A stretch of DNA of 64,000 nt from Macrolepiota albuminosa (Eukaryota; Basidiomycota; Agaricomycetes; Agaricales; Agaricaceae). The notes beneath the pieces are model-generated. The model ran no database searches. It was not told where the DNA came from and was given only the letters and a program-made list of their open reading frames with translations. The stretch's first letter is position 1, and the number at the start of each line of letters is the position of its first letter. Below, piece by piece: positions 21,768 through 33,456 of the stretch. Position numbers and translations under genes: made by a program. The stretch is from the NCBI GenBank assembly GCA_027475525.1, contig JAMWFC010000032.1, positions 992,001 to 1,056,000 of the forward strand. The letters are read 5' to 3'.

Positions 21768-22834
21768 CTACCTCACTTCAACATGTCTACCCTCCCAATC
21801 TTCCAGAAGTCGCGCATCAACGACCCTGTTGAGTTCTTTCGCTTTCTGTACCGCGATGGTCACAATTCTCAGTATTTCATCAGGGTCAAGTGGGGTGCCA
21901 CCCAATTTTTGCAAGACGCATAGCTCGCGTTGCGCATTCAGAGCGATCGAGATCAGGCCTGCGCTTAGCCGTTGTTCGAGTTGTGAGGGATCGATGACAG
22001 GGGGGATCGTAGGGTCAGGGAAAAAGGCAAACGTGAAACAGAAGGGTGTATGGTGTATTGCAAGGGGGATAGGTGCTCGTTCTGTGGGGTCGTGCTGGAT
22101 ATTGACATGATGAGGACAAAATTGCATGAGGAAATTAAGCCAGATGTACCACTGTGACTTCATTCCCGACAACTTCTACGTCCGGTCGACGAAAATGTTT
22201 GAGAGCGACCATCCCCGCAAGACAGGCGCAATCAAGCATGTTGCCTGCGTCGGCTAGAAAATGCAAGGTCAACCGGATATGCCACACCTATGGCCACATG
22301 CAGATAAATCAACATCCCACTGCATTGATACGCGTGCAGACTCACGCGTTGCCCTGCTAAAATGCACAACGATTCCTTGTCCACCGCATCGCTGCGTTTC
22401 AGCACCTTGTCCAGCATCCGTGTGATTGTCACTTCTTCATCAGACGGCCTGAACGTAGGTGAACATGACACGGACTCATGTAGTGACGACCACATACCTA
22501 CCGACCGGGTTCGTACTCGCTTGATGCCATGGGTGAGATCTCCGAGTGTATCGTGATCATCCCTTCGTAAGGCCGTTCGGGAGGAGGTTTTACCATCTTT
22601 CCCTCAACTTGAGCGAGAACCCTTTCATGAATTGAGTTACACGTTGATAAGATAGTTAGAGTGGGACACATACCGCGTTTTTCCAAGCGAGCATTCGACC
22701 CAGCCAAGGTCGTCACCGAACGTGAACGTCGGCGAACGAATTTCCATCGACAGCCTGCCATCGAGCCTTAGAGATTCTTTGAGACTAGTATACAGAAATT
22801 CCTTCTCGGGAATTGAGGGCGATGGTGGTCTCAT
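21768..22834 (-). CDS. RRP45: Exosome subunit RRP45 (EXOSC9)
   Basis: RRP45 is an RNase PH-like, catalytically inactive subunit of the nine-subunit exosome ring that degrades and trims RNA in nucleus and cytoplasm. Starting at ATG 22834 the protein shows the family opening EKEFLYTSLKESLRLDGR, then FGDDLGWVECSLGKTR and VLAQVEGKMVKP across an intron, the ERPYEGMITIHSEISPMAS segment, and a middle part with DKESLCILAGQRVWHI and LADAGNMLDCACLAGMVAL. The last exon carries PLAIHHTPFCFTFAFF and the conserved end with GGTPLDPDEILRIVTIAV and LNRVVDARL. Four exons or more are separated by short introns. The overlapping plus-strand frame at 21666-21923 is a shadow. Confidence 0.93.
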
Positions 22835-22944
22835 GGCTCAGCCGCCGTGTTGGACGTCCGAGAAAAATCACTATCTCCGGTTATATTGTTTGGCGCGTGG
22901 GTTTCTTGATCAAGAAATCTCATCTTTCTTCATCTCTTACTCTT
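22835..22944. promoter_or_regulatory. Very short divergent promoter RRP45 / TRM112
   Basis: The two start codons are only 110 bp apart, so RRP45 and TRM112 must share a bidirectional promoter. The interval is pyrimidine-rich toward TRM112 and contains a TATATT-like string but no clear TATA box. Both genes serve RNA metabolism, which makes co-expression plausible. Confidence 0.6.
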
Positions 22945-23480
22945 ATGGTTCGCCTTATCACCCACAATCTACTGGCTTGCCATGTAAAAGGATGTACTAC
23001 AAATAATTTTCCTTTGCAGTTTCGCGATGTACAGATCGAACTACGTGAAGCAGAGTTCAATCCAGAGTTCTTGAAGGGGTTCATGCCAAAACTTGAGTGG
23101 AAGGCGCTAGTTGATGTGGCGACACAGGTCAGTCTATTCGTACTTTGGCATAGCTTTGGCATGGCGATTGTCCTAAAATGGCTGTTAGTTGGGCGATACG
23201 ACATTACCACCAGAAATTCCTGAGATGCTTGATGATGACTTCCTGAAGAATCTTCACCACGTTTTGCTCGAGGTACGAGAAACTTTCACCACTACATCAA
23301 AGAGATCTTATGAAACTCTGCTTCTAGATCCATGTTGAGGAAGGTATCATGTCGTGTCCAAATTGCAAACATGATTATCCTATTATGAATGGGATACCGA
23401 ACATGGTGAGCCATCACGATAATCTGACAGCCCTTCTTCTGACTTCTTTCAAGCTCCTTGCAGAACACGAAATTGGCTGA
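22945..23480 (+). CDS. TRM112: TRM112, activator of RNA and protein methyltransferases
   Basis: Trm112 is a small zinc-binding protein that stabilises and activates the methyltransferases Trm9, Trm11, Mtq2 and Bud23, linking tRNA, release-factor and rRNA modification. Four exons (22945-23127, 23189-23272, 23328-23405, 23454-23480) give 123 aa. The start MVRLITHNLLACHVKGC is typical, as are FNPEFLKGFMPKLEW and the C-terminal zinc-knuckle half with GIMSCPNCKHDYPIMNGIPNM. The four expected metal ligands in eukaryotes (two cysteines near the N terminus, a CPNC pair near the end) are all present. Length equals the family norm. Confidence 0.95.
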
Positions 23481-23789
23481 AATACCCAGTGTTCTTCTCA
23501 TCGGACACGTTGGACGAGAAACTATATTTTTTTCGAAAAAAAAATCACATCTCCCCATGAAATGAGGGGTATGGTTTGTGCATGCCACGGATCTTAGCTG
23601 ATCAGTAGATATGCGCGTTCTTAACTTGAACTATCAATTTGGGTATACTACGACCTTGAGCAACATTGATGTTCATTTGCTAATGGACGTACATGCATGG
23701 GCTGCAAAATTAGGTGCACATGTATTAAACATCGCAGCAATATTAAGAGAGGAGTTATTCTCCAAAGATATTCCAATGTTCTTGCAAAA

Positions 23790-25617
23790 TCAGGCAGTCG
23801 CCAACGTCTCCTTAAGCCCTTTGATAGAAGGCGAGAAGAAATATTCTCCTCCCCGAGGAATCACGAAATCAGGAAGTAAAAGGTTCGTGTCAGGATTGTT
23901 CGGATCCGTGCCAACCATGGTTCTCTTTCCCTGACCAATGATAGGGTCCAACCTGCTCACCCTCAATATCGACTTTCTTTCAGATACCAAACAACGTACC
24001 CTGCTTCAACGCCATCGTTGTTTGCCTGGGGAGGAAAGCTGGCGGAATTCGCCCAACCTGACCGGCCGACTACATCAGGGTACTGAAAGTTTCAGAAGAT
24101 CATCACTTACTCTGTTGTATAAATGCGAATCCTTTCTCAATGGAGGTCGAGTAACACACAAAAATTAATCCACGGTCATGCGCCGTCTTCTTCGAAATGA
24201 TTTCATCCTTTGTAAGCTCTGGACCAAATTGGATACCTCGACGAGCAATTCTGTTGTTTTCTATGGAGAAATTATGGAAGTCTTCCAGATCAGCGCGAGG
24301 GTTGGTCTTTCGGACGTGAGCAGCGAACGGACACATCTTCTGGAAGGTGCCCTCGGCTTGGTATCTGAAGTTGTTAACCCTGTCAAACGAAAACGTCAAC
24401 AAGCAACGAAGCTACAGAAATCCGGGACTGACCTCAACGGGTCTTTGGTGAGTTCTGGGTCGTCTTGGAATGGCGACAGGTCAATAGGAGCACCTAGCAA
24501 AACCGAGCATCAGCTGACTGTCTCTACGCCAGGAGGGAAAAGCACCAACCGCTCTTCCATCGGCCCATGAGCCTTGCACCCATCAGTTCGCTCCCCTCCG
24601 CAGGAGTCAATCCCGGAAGGGGGATGGGATTGTCCGCAAGGAACTTATTAAACTCGGGAACTTTTTGGAACAAGTAACGGAACGTGAGGTAACTTCCATC
24701 CACGGCCCAAGTGGGGCGAGGTACTGTGTTAGGATCACCGTCATGCCCTGTTACGAGGACACCTGCTCGAACGGGCCTAGGTCCCGGGTTGGGATTGTTG
24801 TCGAAGCCGATGACAGACGGGTTGGATATTCCATCAAGGAATCCAAAGCTGTGGACGTACTTATCGTAAGTCTCTATGAAAGTTCACTACAGATTATGAT
24901 GGACTCACTGCTCGTGTGCAGATTGGTCTCCGGGGCGCACGTCTCCGCGAATAGTTGTGACTTCTTTGATAGATGCAGGATTTTTTTTGGCAGGGTCAAT
25001 GCCAAAAATGCCCTTGACCTCAACAAACTTATTGTCTACTGTTTCACGGCTGTCTCCAGAGATAAGTATCACAGCATGGATAACTTGCAGGAACTTTGGC
25101 TCCCAGTCTGGGACGAAGTTGGGCTCAGCGCCGGTACCTTTGTCGCCTAACCCTTGCGCGCTCTGCTGCTGGCCCTTTTTGAAGCTGGGCTCGCTGCTCG
25201 TCAGGGTCGTATCATCAATCCCAAGCTACGACGTTACGTCAGTTCTTCGCCCGTTTATATGTACTCGGACTGCAAAACTAACTTTCACAAAGCCTTTATG
25301 TGAGAAGGCAATGTTCACTCCAGCCATCTTGATCAGGCTCTTGTCACCCTTCTTTTTGCGGTCATCAATGGCTTTGCGGTCATTAAGCACCTGGGAGGTG
25401 GTCTTGATGAGCGGGACAAGACGAGAGAGCTGGCTTCTGAAGAGCTTGGCATCCGTGATCTCGAAGAAGAAATACGTCTGTGTCTTCTTTGGGAGGCCGC
25501 TCCTATGAGAATGTGATTTTCAACAATCAACACCATCTTGGAAGGAACACCAACGTACAAGATATCTCCCTGGATATTGTTGAGGTCAAGGGCAGTTGGG
25601 CTAGGTTTCTGCGACAT
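23790..25617 (-). CDS. Dye-decolorizing peroxidase (DyP type)
   Basis: DyP peroxidases are heme enzymes that use hydrogen peroxide to oxidise phenols, dyes and lignin-related compounds. From ATG 25617 the frame reads DLNNIQGDIL, then after an intron GLPKKTQTYFFFEITDAKLF, a ferredoxin-like fold segment. The signature GxxDG is present in HFGFLDGISNP with the catalytic Asp. CPFAAHVRKTNPR carries the proximal heme His and the following Arg. The C-terminal part includes FIQQSWANSASFP (joined across an intron), DPIIGQG, and VIPRGGEYFFSPS before the stop at 23790. Length, about 500 aa, fits class D fungal DyPs. I see no clear N-terminal signal peptide, so it may be intracellular or use another route; many fungal DyPs are secreted. 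Confidence 0.92.
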
Positions 25618-27420
25618 GTTGAAAATCTAATAGAAGTTGGAACAGTTCCACTCGTGTTAGGTGAATGTAATGCTAAAATCCCTTGAATTGCTGACGCCTT
25701 TTATGGTCCGTTGAATCGATGTAAAACTAGGGTGCCGCACAGCGATGCTGTGCATCGGTGATATCTGGAAAGGTTCATCCTCCAAAGGGTGAAGGAAGCC
25801 GTCCGTAAGGTGCGGAGAAACGTCCATATTGGAGGAAATACTTATGTCAGTCGCCGACGTAAGTGGCATCTATAAATTGAGTGGCGTATGCATGACAATG
25901 ATACCCGAGGCACGCACAAGCGCCAAGGAGTATGTGGAAAGATACATCGATTCCTCATTGTTGTAGAACATACATATCCGTCACATGGCGATCAATAAAC
26001 TTCACCAATTACTCAAGGGAACGATACACTCAACGGAGGTTTCCAAGGATTGAGAATGAAGAACCTGTTTCCGTCTCGGGGAGGTGCGATGCTATGGATA
26101 TGGTCCTAAAGACTCTGCGCTAGAACCAGTTACGAAGAGCAAAGAACAGTTTTCTGGCTTGGTGGTTGTAAGCTCGCAGTGAATCAACAAAAAGGTAATA
26201 CGGAGACCGTGACATTGAGATGCGCGGAGCAACGCAAACTGGTATCCTCAACCGCGTAGCCATGCCGAAAGTGGCTCCAAGTCCAGATCTCGACCTGGCG
26301 GAAAGCAAGCACAACCCAGGGTATAATAGATAAATTTCTATAGTGTGTTCAGTAAATTTTCACATTTTGACTCACTAAACCCCGAACGACATTGCGCGGC
26401 CGCGGCAAGGGCAAAAGTTTCGACGGGGCCACTCAGGCACATTAAGCGTATAGCCCCTCTAGGGAACCTTCCGGACACCATTTCTCCGACTTGCTCGAAA
26501 AAGGTATGGACCAAGGCGACTTCGAAGCTCTGTTTCGAAACTTGGAAGGGAAAAGTGCACCGATTGTAAACAAAGATTGTTTGAGGGCGGCGAGAACAGA
26601 GTCCCGACATGAACAATCTAAAAGCCTACAGGAAAATGAGTCTTGAATCATCCATTATTCAAGTAATGTTGATGTTCTGGCTGGACTTGGTTCCTACTCG
26701 TCTTACAAACCACAAGCTATGAGCCTCTTTTCGAGGTACATCTACCTCGGTCCGAGATTCCAACGAATTTAATGGCTAAGGGGGATGTGTAGCTCAGATT
26801 CAAGTCGTGAAACTCGACCCACATTCTCAGGGCCCAGACTGGGAGGAAAACTTGAGTCTTGGGCTGCCTCCAACGTAACACTTAATTTGGATTGGAGCCA
26901 GCTGACTCGGCACTGAAAGTTCCAAGATGACTTGGAAGTGAAGCACAAATTGCTCACAGTCTTACACAGTTAATATCACCAATGTCACTGCCTCTTCTTT
27001 GTGTAGTGAAGCCTCTTGATGATCTTTTCAAATTCTTAGAAAGCTATACAAGCCATGAAATCTTCTAAGAGGTATTGATTACTGATCCATTCATATTTTG
27101 TTCTAATGTTTCATGCAATGTGAGCCTGGGGAAAGTGCAGCATTGAAATCAATCCTTACGAAAGTCGTCTCTCAATATTTCAATGGATCAGAACAGATGC
27201 TCGGATGGCGGATTTTTCGGCCCGGACCACACTTCTGCTTGCATTCACGCTCATTGCTGTCCTTCAATCGCTGATCAGAAGGCTATAGGTGTAGTGAAAT
27301 AGGAACACGCATTCCGTCCGAGTTTGTACAAGCCCTCGAACTTTCCGTATACATTCCGAAAAGTACATAAGAAAAGCTGAATTGAAAACATTTCGATCCA
27401 AGAGACAACGCCCGAGATCA
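25618..27420. other. Intergenic, no supported gene
   Basis: About 1.8 kb between the divergently placed DyP gene and the 5-oxoprolinase-like gene. Open frames such as 26338-26616 (minus) and 25932-26123 (plus) have no domain or plausible introns. The sequence probably contains promoters for both genes, but I can point to no individual element. Confidence 0.5.
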
Positions 27421-30342
27421 ATGGCTCACAACATACCCGATCGCTCAATCCGGATCTGTGCTGATAGAGGAGGGACTTTTTGTGATCTCCATGCGTACGC
27501 AAAAGTTGTTACCAAACGTCTTCTTTTATTTATCCTTTGTTCTCAGATCTTATCCTGACCCTGAAAACCCTGAAGGGAGGAAAGAAATCGTTGTCAAACT
27601 CCGTATGATTAAAAATCTCGCACGTCTAGGCAATATCGACTAAAAGTCTGTCTGTTTTTAGTCTCCCAGGATCCTGGAAACTACAGCGACGCGCCTACAG
27701 AAGGTATACGGCGTGTACTGGAAACAATCACAGGACAAAAGATACCGAGAAATTCAGTCCTGAAAACAGATAAAATAGGTATATGAATATCATGCTTTTG
27801 AACCCGCAGTGAGGATTGACGCTTGATACAGACTACATCCGTCTCTCCACGACAGTTGCTACAAATGCACTACTGGAGCGTAAAGGACATAAACACGCCC
27901 TCTTGATCACTCGCGGATTCAAAGATCTCCTCCTCATTGGTAACCAGTCACGTCCAAGGATCTTCGATCTAAACATTCGTCGTCCGCCACCTTTATATTC
28001 GACAGTCGTAGAAGTTGACGAACGTGTCACACTCGTGGGATACACGTCTGACCCTCAGGCTGAGGAGCATGCTATACTGTTTGATCAAGATGGAAATGTG
28101 AAAAAGGCATATAGCGGGAAGGGATGGGATGGTCAAGGTTACGCTGAGGGGCCAGGAGACATTGTCAGAGGTATTTCTGGAGAGGCAGTGCGCATATTGA
28201 AGCGACCTGGTGAGCTATCTTTCTCTTATCTGTTCTTGGACACTTTTCTAATGTCACCTTGTAGATGTCGATGCTATTAAACAAGATCTCCGAAGACTTT
28301 ATGACGAGGGATATCGCTCTCTTGCCATCGTTTTCGTTCACTCCTACACATTCCCAGACCACGAACGACTTGTTGGAGATCTTGCACGTTCAATTGGTTT
28401 CACCCAGGTCTCAGAATCAGCTCAACTACTCCCTATGATAAAAATGGTACCGCGCGGGGTGTCTTCGACTGCCGACGCGTATCTTACGCCAATTCTTCGC
28501 GACTACCTTGATGGATTTTTTGAGGGCTTTGATGAGAAGCTGAAAGGTGGTCATGTCAGCGGTGCGAGAGTGGAGTTCATGGGAAGTGATGGTGGTCTTG
28601 TTGATCTAGACAATTTTTCTGGTCTGAAGAGCATCCTGAGTGGTCCGGCAGGCGGTGTTGTAGGTTACGCCTTGACGAGTTGGGATCCGAAGAAGAAATA
28701 TCCTATCATCGGGTTAGTTGAAAAACATGCTCCAAAAGCTGTTATTGATATTCATTCTGTCAGGTTGGACGTCGGGGGAACTTCAACGGATGTTTCTCGG
28801 TTTGACGGGAGATACGAAGTTGTTTACGAAACCACTACAGCTGGTGTGACGATTCAGTCTCCTCAACTTGACATAAACACCGTCGCCGCGGGCGGTGGTT
28901 CTTGTTTGACTTTCCGCAATGGCCTTTTCTTGGCCGGACCAGAGAGTGCTGGAGCCGAACCTGGGCCTGCTTGCTATCGGTTGAGTATAGCCGCATTCAG
29001 ATAGCGGGCCTGTCAATACTGATGTATTGTATTGTATAGGAAAGGAGGGCCGCTAGCTGTCACTGATGCGAACTTACTTCTCGGTCGTCTGATTCCAGAC
29101 TACTTCCCAAAAATTTTCGGGAAATCAGAAAAAGAACCTCTCGATGTGGACGCGTCCCAGGTCGCCTTTGAGAAACTTGCGGAGGAAATCAATGCCAGCC
29201 ATGATGGGGAGCTATCACTCGACGAGGTAGTGTATGGGTATGTCGCTCCTCTTTATCGCGTTCCCTTCTCTCTCAGTCATCATATCCAAGATTCATCAAG
29301 GTTGCAAACGAGACAATGTGCCGGCCGATACGCGCTTTGACTGAAGCGCGGGGTCATGCTACTTCAAAACACATGTAATGTGTCGTGCTGTCAAAGCTCC
29401 TCCTTCAGTTGCTCACTTCGATATTGAAGATTAGCCAGCTTCGGAGGTGCTGGTGGTCAGCATGCTTGCGAGATTGCAAGCCTTCTCGGCATCCGGACAA
29501 TATTGATACATCGATACAGTTCCATTCTTTCGGCCTACGGACTTGCACTTGCAGACAGGTATTTCCGTTACAACTTTATGGAACATACTGACCATGAGAC
29601 TAATTCGTATTTGCAGAGTTTACGAGCTGCAAGAACCATGTTCCACTTTTTACACTGCAAACAATAAGACATCTCTGATTGAACGTCTTGCAGAGTTTAC
29701 GAGCTGCAAGAACCATGTTCCACTTTTTACACTGCAAACAATAAGACATCTCTGATTGAACGTCTGGATAAATTGACGGACGGTGTGAAGACTGAACTGA
29801 GGAGACAAGGCTTTGGAGAGAAGCGCATTCATATAGAGCGCATGCTGAACATGCGCTTCGAAGGAACCGATACTGCACTAATGGTTCTGGCCGCGCCTGA
29901 CGGATATGAAGACTATGAAGCCGCGTTCTATAAAGCGTATAGATCGGAGTTTGGCTTCGTGCTCGAGACTAAAAGCATCATTGTGGACGACATCAAAGTA
30001 TGTGAGATTCAAACTCTGGATCACCATAATCTACTGACCTTTGGATAGGTCCGCGGGATTGGAAAGACGTTCGACGATCTTGGAGAGTCTGTCTACTCCG
30101 AGGTCGACAGGTTGACTACCAATCGAGTAGATGAATCAAAAGCAGACTCCACATACAGCGTGTATTTCGATCATGTCGGTCGGGTGGACCATACACCCGT
30201 TTTCCTGCTAGATAACCTCTCGGTTGGCGATACCCTAGAAGGACCTGCCATGATCATTGATCAAACACAAACTATTGTCCTCGTTCCCGGTGCTTGTGCG
30301 GTGCTGACAAGTAAACATCTGTATATCACTCTGAATTCATAA
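27421..30342 (+). CDS. 5-oxoprolinase-like protein, HydA half only
   Basis: 5-oxoprolinase (OXP1) opens 5-oxoproline to glutamate with ATP in the glutathione cycle and is normally about 1,280 aa with fused hydantoinase A and B parts. Here ATG 27421 begins [17 protein letters not shown]; later exons show [45 protein letters not shown], the ATPase-fold [44 protein letters not shown] and [13 protein letters not shown]. The frame ends at TAA after the SLN-type end of the HydA C-terminal domain ([14 protein letters not shown]), and no HydB sequence follows before the F-box gene at 31038. A perfect 77-bp duplication at 29611-29764 lies over an exon start; reading the second copy, or collapsing the two, keeps the frame. 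Without HydB, 5-oxoprolinase activity is doubtful unless a partner is encoded elsewhere. Confidence 0.85.
29611..29764. repeat. Perfect tandem duplication, 2 x 77 bp, in a gene
   Basis: The 77 bp at 29611-29687 are repeated exactly at 29688-29764. The unit contains an intron acceptor (TTGCAG) and the first ~70 bp of the following exon of the 5-oxoprolinase-like gene. Splicing to the first copy would shift the frame and give an early stop; splicing to the second copy gives the normal protein. The same 77-bp length recurs at 15194 and 60460. Confidence 0.95.
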
Positions 30343-31037
30343 TGAACCCATTTTACTAGTAGTATATGTTTGCATGTTTCTATCTTGATTGTTGTATTAC
30401 TACAGAAGGGAATACGTCTATCTGTCTTGAGGCTGGTTGATTGGATTTATTGGCGTTCTACGAACAAGTCGGCTTCCGTCAAGTTCGTAGTCCACAATTA
30501 TACTCAGGCTCCCGGACGTCTGTATTGTTTGAAGTCTTGTGAGAGCTGTCAATTGCAATATATTATTTGCTAGTTTTGGCATCCTTCGGGCAGACATGAT
30601 TGATTTTTTTGCGATGGATGAAATGTACATATATGCCATATGTATTCGCCTCATCCCTCAGGCGAGACTCTTTTCCCTGGAGTGATTGCCGATGTACAGC
30701 CACCTTGGAAACCAAATTTCCACCCCGATGACACTAGTTGACCATGTATATCCAGCGTGCCACAACCATGCTTTCAAATTTTTGATAGACTCGGCTTCTA
30801 GAAGGTACCTGTTCTTCCCGTTCTTTCGTTTTATGCCTCTGCAACGGTTGATGGACATAACTAGATATTTTGTTCTTGGGGGCATATCATTTGACAGTTG
30901 CCATCTCTGCCAAATGCGGCTTCGCCCGGTTGCTGATTGACTAAATTTACGCCGAGTTATACACATGCACCAACCTCACTATTTCTGTAGATCTCTTTCA
31001 TTGACCTTCATCGTCGTCACCGACGATATCGTAGCTC
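30343..31037. other. Intergenic, no supported gene
   Basis: About 0.7 kb. I searched it for the missing HydB half of the upstream gene and found nothing resembling it. Overlapping open frames on both strands (30658-30966 minus, 30686-30940 plus) have no recognisable domain. Confidence 0.5.
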
Positions 31038-32973
31038 ATGTCATTCCTTCAACGTAGTCGCTCTCTTGGTCCAAGCTCCTTCCCTTCTTCATCCAAAAAT
31101 GTCCCCCCAGCATCCATTCCTTTTCCACCCGGGCAATCAGTGGAGAATACACACGTTGCATCTTTTCCACAGGTGATATCTTCCTTCACGAGAGGACGCA
31201 AGATTTCTGCAGAGAAGATCATAAGACGCGTCTCGACAATGTTATCCAAAAGTCTGCCGAAGAAGTCTACTGCTCTCCCGCCTCGAGGACTCAATATACA
31301 GGCCCAGCCAGAGCCACAGTGGAGAGTTGCCAACCCATCTTCCTCCCCTACAGAGTCAGACATGTCGTTTGATGATATTCGACGACCAAGCGGACTCGGT
31401 CGCGCAATATCCATCTCTTCCAACTATTCTCTACCCCCTACTCCGTTCACTGCGACCGATCCAGATTCGCCTTTCCGTTTTGCGACGAAGAATGATTATG
31501 AGAGAACGCGAGCACTTAGCTCTCCTCATTCACACTGGTCAACAGAGGCTCTTGAAAGTGTCACTAACAAGAAATCTCAGATGCAACGTCCAGTGAGCAT
31601 CGCTAGGAGGAACAAAGCTTGTCCGCCGCCACCAATGCCACATGAAGTACTGGTCAATATCCTGACTTTTGCTCCACGACATGCAGTTGCATCTTGCGCC
31701 TTGTCTTCGCGCGACTGGTATGCCGCGGCGAGATTGGTCTTGTACGAGGCTCTCGATTTGCGTACTCTACAACCTGAAAAGGTCGAATTATTGGTGACTC
31801 TACTGGCCTACCGTCATGACTTGGCTGAACTTGTTCGATCATTTGAATGTCATACATGGCCCGACTTTTTTCCGCCTTCATCTAACCCTGACAGGCCACA
31901 AACCACACGTCCTTCGTTCTCCCCGGCACTAACTGCAGTCTTCACCATCGCTTTCCAGAATATGTATCTGGTCACGTACCTTGTCCTTCCTTCCTTTGAT
32001 CACACCTTCCTTCGCCATCATAGTGCATTCGGACTCAAAAAACTTACGATTCTCTCTCATACCATGTCATCTCATGAAACGGATCAATTATTTGCTTGGT
32101 TAAATGGACAAACTAATATCACTCATCTCGCATTTCCCAATCTCCTGGACTTGAATAATATTTCCAAATGCCTTACAATACCCACATCCCTTCATTCAAC
32201 CCTCACTAATGCTTACAGTACTAGTACACCAATCCTTACTCTTTCCAAATCCCTATCCACGCCTCTTCATCAACTCCCCGCTGCCTCCCCTTTCGATTCT
32301 CCAAATCTCCTCCCTCTTCTCACGACCCTCACCGCGACATCATCAATCATTGACTCCCTGACCGCCAACAAACACCTTGCTCATTCTCGACCCCTGCGGA
32401 ATGTTACCCTGAACATCAACAGCACCCTATATACAGGCCTCCGACCATCATCCCTCCTCACCCCATTGCGCGGAATCACCACCTTGAGTTTGAAATTTAG
32501 CATCGTCGTGGATAAGCGGACTATATTGAAGGTTCTCAGCGCTGGTGCAGTTCTAGCTGCACCATCTGCAGCACTCTCATCGTCTCCCGCCAGCGATATC
32601 CTGAACTCAGTCGCAAATCGTCGTCCGCAGACTCTCCTTCAGGACCTCGAACTCGTATTGTCAAATTCAGCTCCTGCAACAGATCGAGTAAGTCTTTGCA
32701 CTTCGAAACTTTTGTCAACCAAGGCTAACGGGTCTTTCAAAGTCCATTTATAAGGCAATTTCCACTTCCATCTCTCGTTATAAAGGCCTCGTGCGCCTCA
32801 GCTGTTGCTTTGCTTCCGTCGTTTCGCCAGAAATCGCCATTAAAAAGTCACCAATGCTCGACGAATGTGAGAATGCTGTTGTCGACGTGTGGGCATCGCG
32901 TTGCCCTTCCTTACAGGAGGTGACGTTCTTTTCTGGAGCCGTGTGGAAACGGATTGAAACCCCTTCAAAATGA
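31038..32973 (+). CDS. F-box protein
   Basis: Two exons (31038-32687 and 32755-32973) joined in phase 0 encode about 620 aa. The first ~200 residues are Ser/Pro-rich and disordered. An F-box-like segment follows at about residues 203-245 (PPPPMPHEVLVNILTFAP, then ASCALSSRDWYAAARLVLY). The rest shows repeated hydrophobic segments (for example LKKLTILSHTMSSHE, LTTLTATSSIIDSL) compatible with degenerate leucine-rich repeats. F-box proteins bind Skp1 and select substrates for SCF ubiquitin ligases; the target here is unknown. Agaricomycetes carry large families of such proteins, usually without characterised function. The C terminus ends with a basic SGAVWKRIETPSK. Confidence 0.75.
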
Positions 32974-33456
32974 ATGGATTGTTTCTATAGGGATATTTGC
33001 TTCTACAATTACCATACACATACACGTATGTATGTAATATGTGACTGCCGATGCAAGATGATGGGTGTGTTAGTACAAAGAATCTGTAGCAAGAGCTGTA
33101 ACATATCAGGGAGATGATCAAAAGGCTTGTCCTAATCGGACGCAGAAGTAACAGGGTGATACTTATAAGAAAGGGGTAAATCATGAATCATGGCATAGGT
33201 CATAATAGGTAATAAGATTAATTACAAGGTGTGAGAATAAAAGGTTCGTGGGATTCAGATGGCCTTAGCGTGCGAGGCCGAATCGGGGCATGAGGTCGAG
33301 CTATACTTCATTACAGCATCTCCAAGGATTGTTTATTCTGACTCTTCCACCGCAAATCGTTCGTGCACCGTCACCGAAGATTCGCTTGAATCAGGTCAGT
33401 CTTTACGAGCTCGATAAGAATGCAACACATAACGCCTACCAGAGTGAGTAGCTAAC
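32974..33456. other. Convergent intergenic spacer
   Basis: A 0.48-kb AT-rich spacer between the stop of the F-box gene and the stop of the DUF262 gene. No gene is supported; it presumably holds the 3' ends of both. Confidence 0.5.

Noticed and set aside
21666..21923. Plus-strand 85-codon open frame
   Set aside because: It lies antisense to the last exon of RRP45, whose minus-strand frame matches the family closely.
26338..26616. Minus-strand 92-codon frame with several cysteines
   Set aside because: No recognisable cysteine spacing or domain, and a plus-strand frame overlaps it. It is treated as chance.
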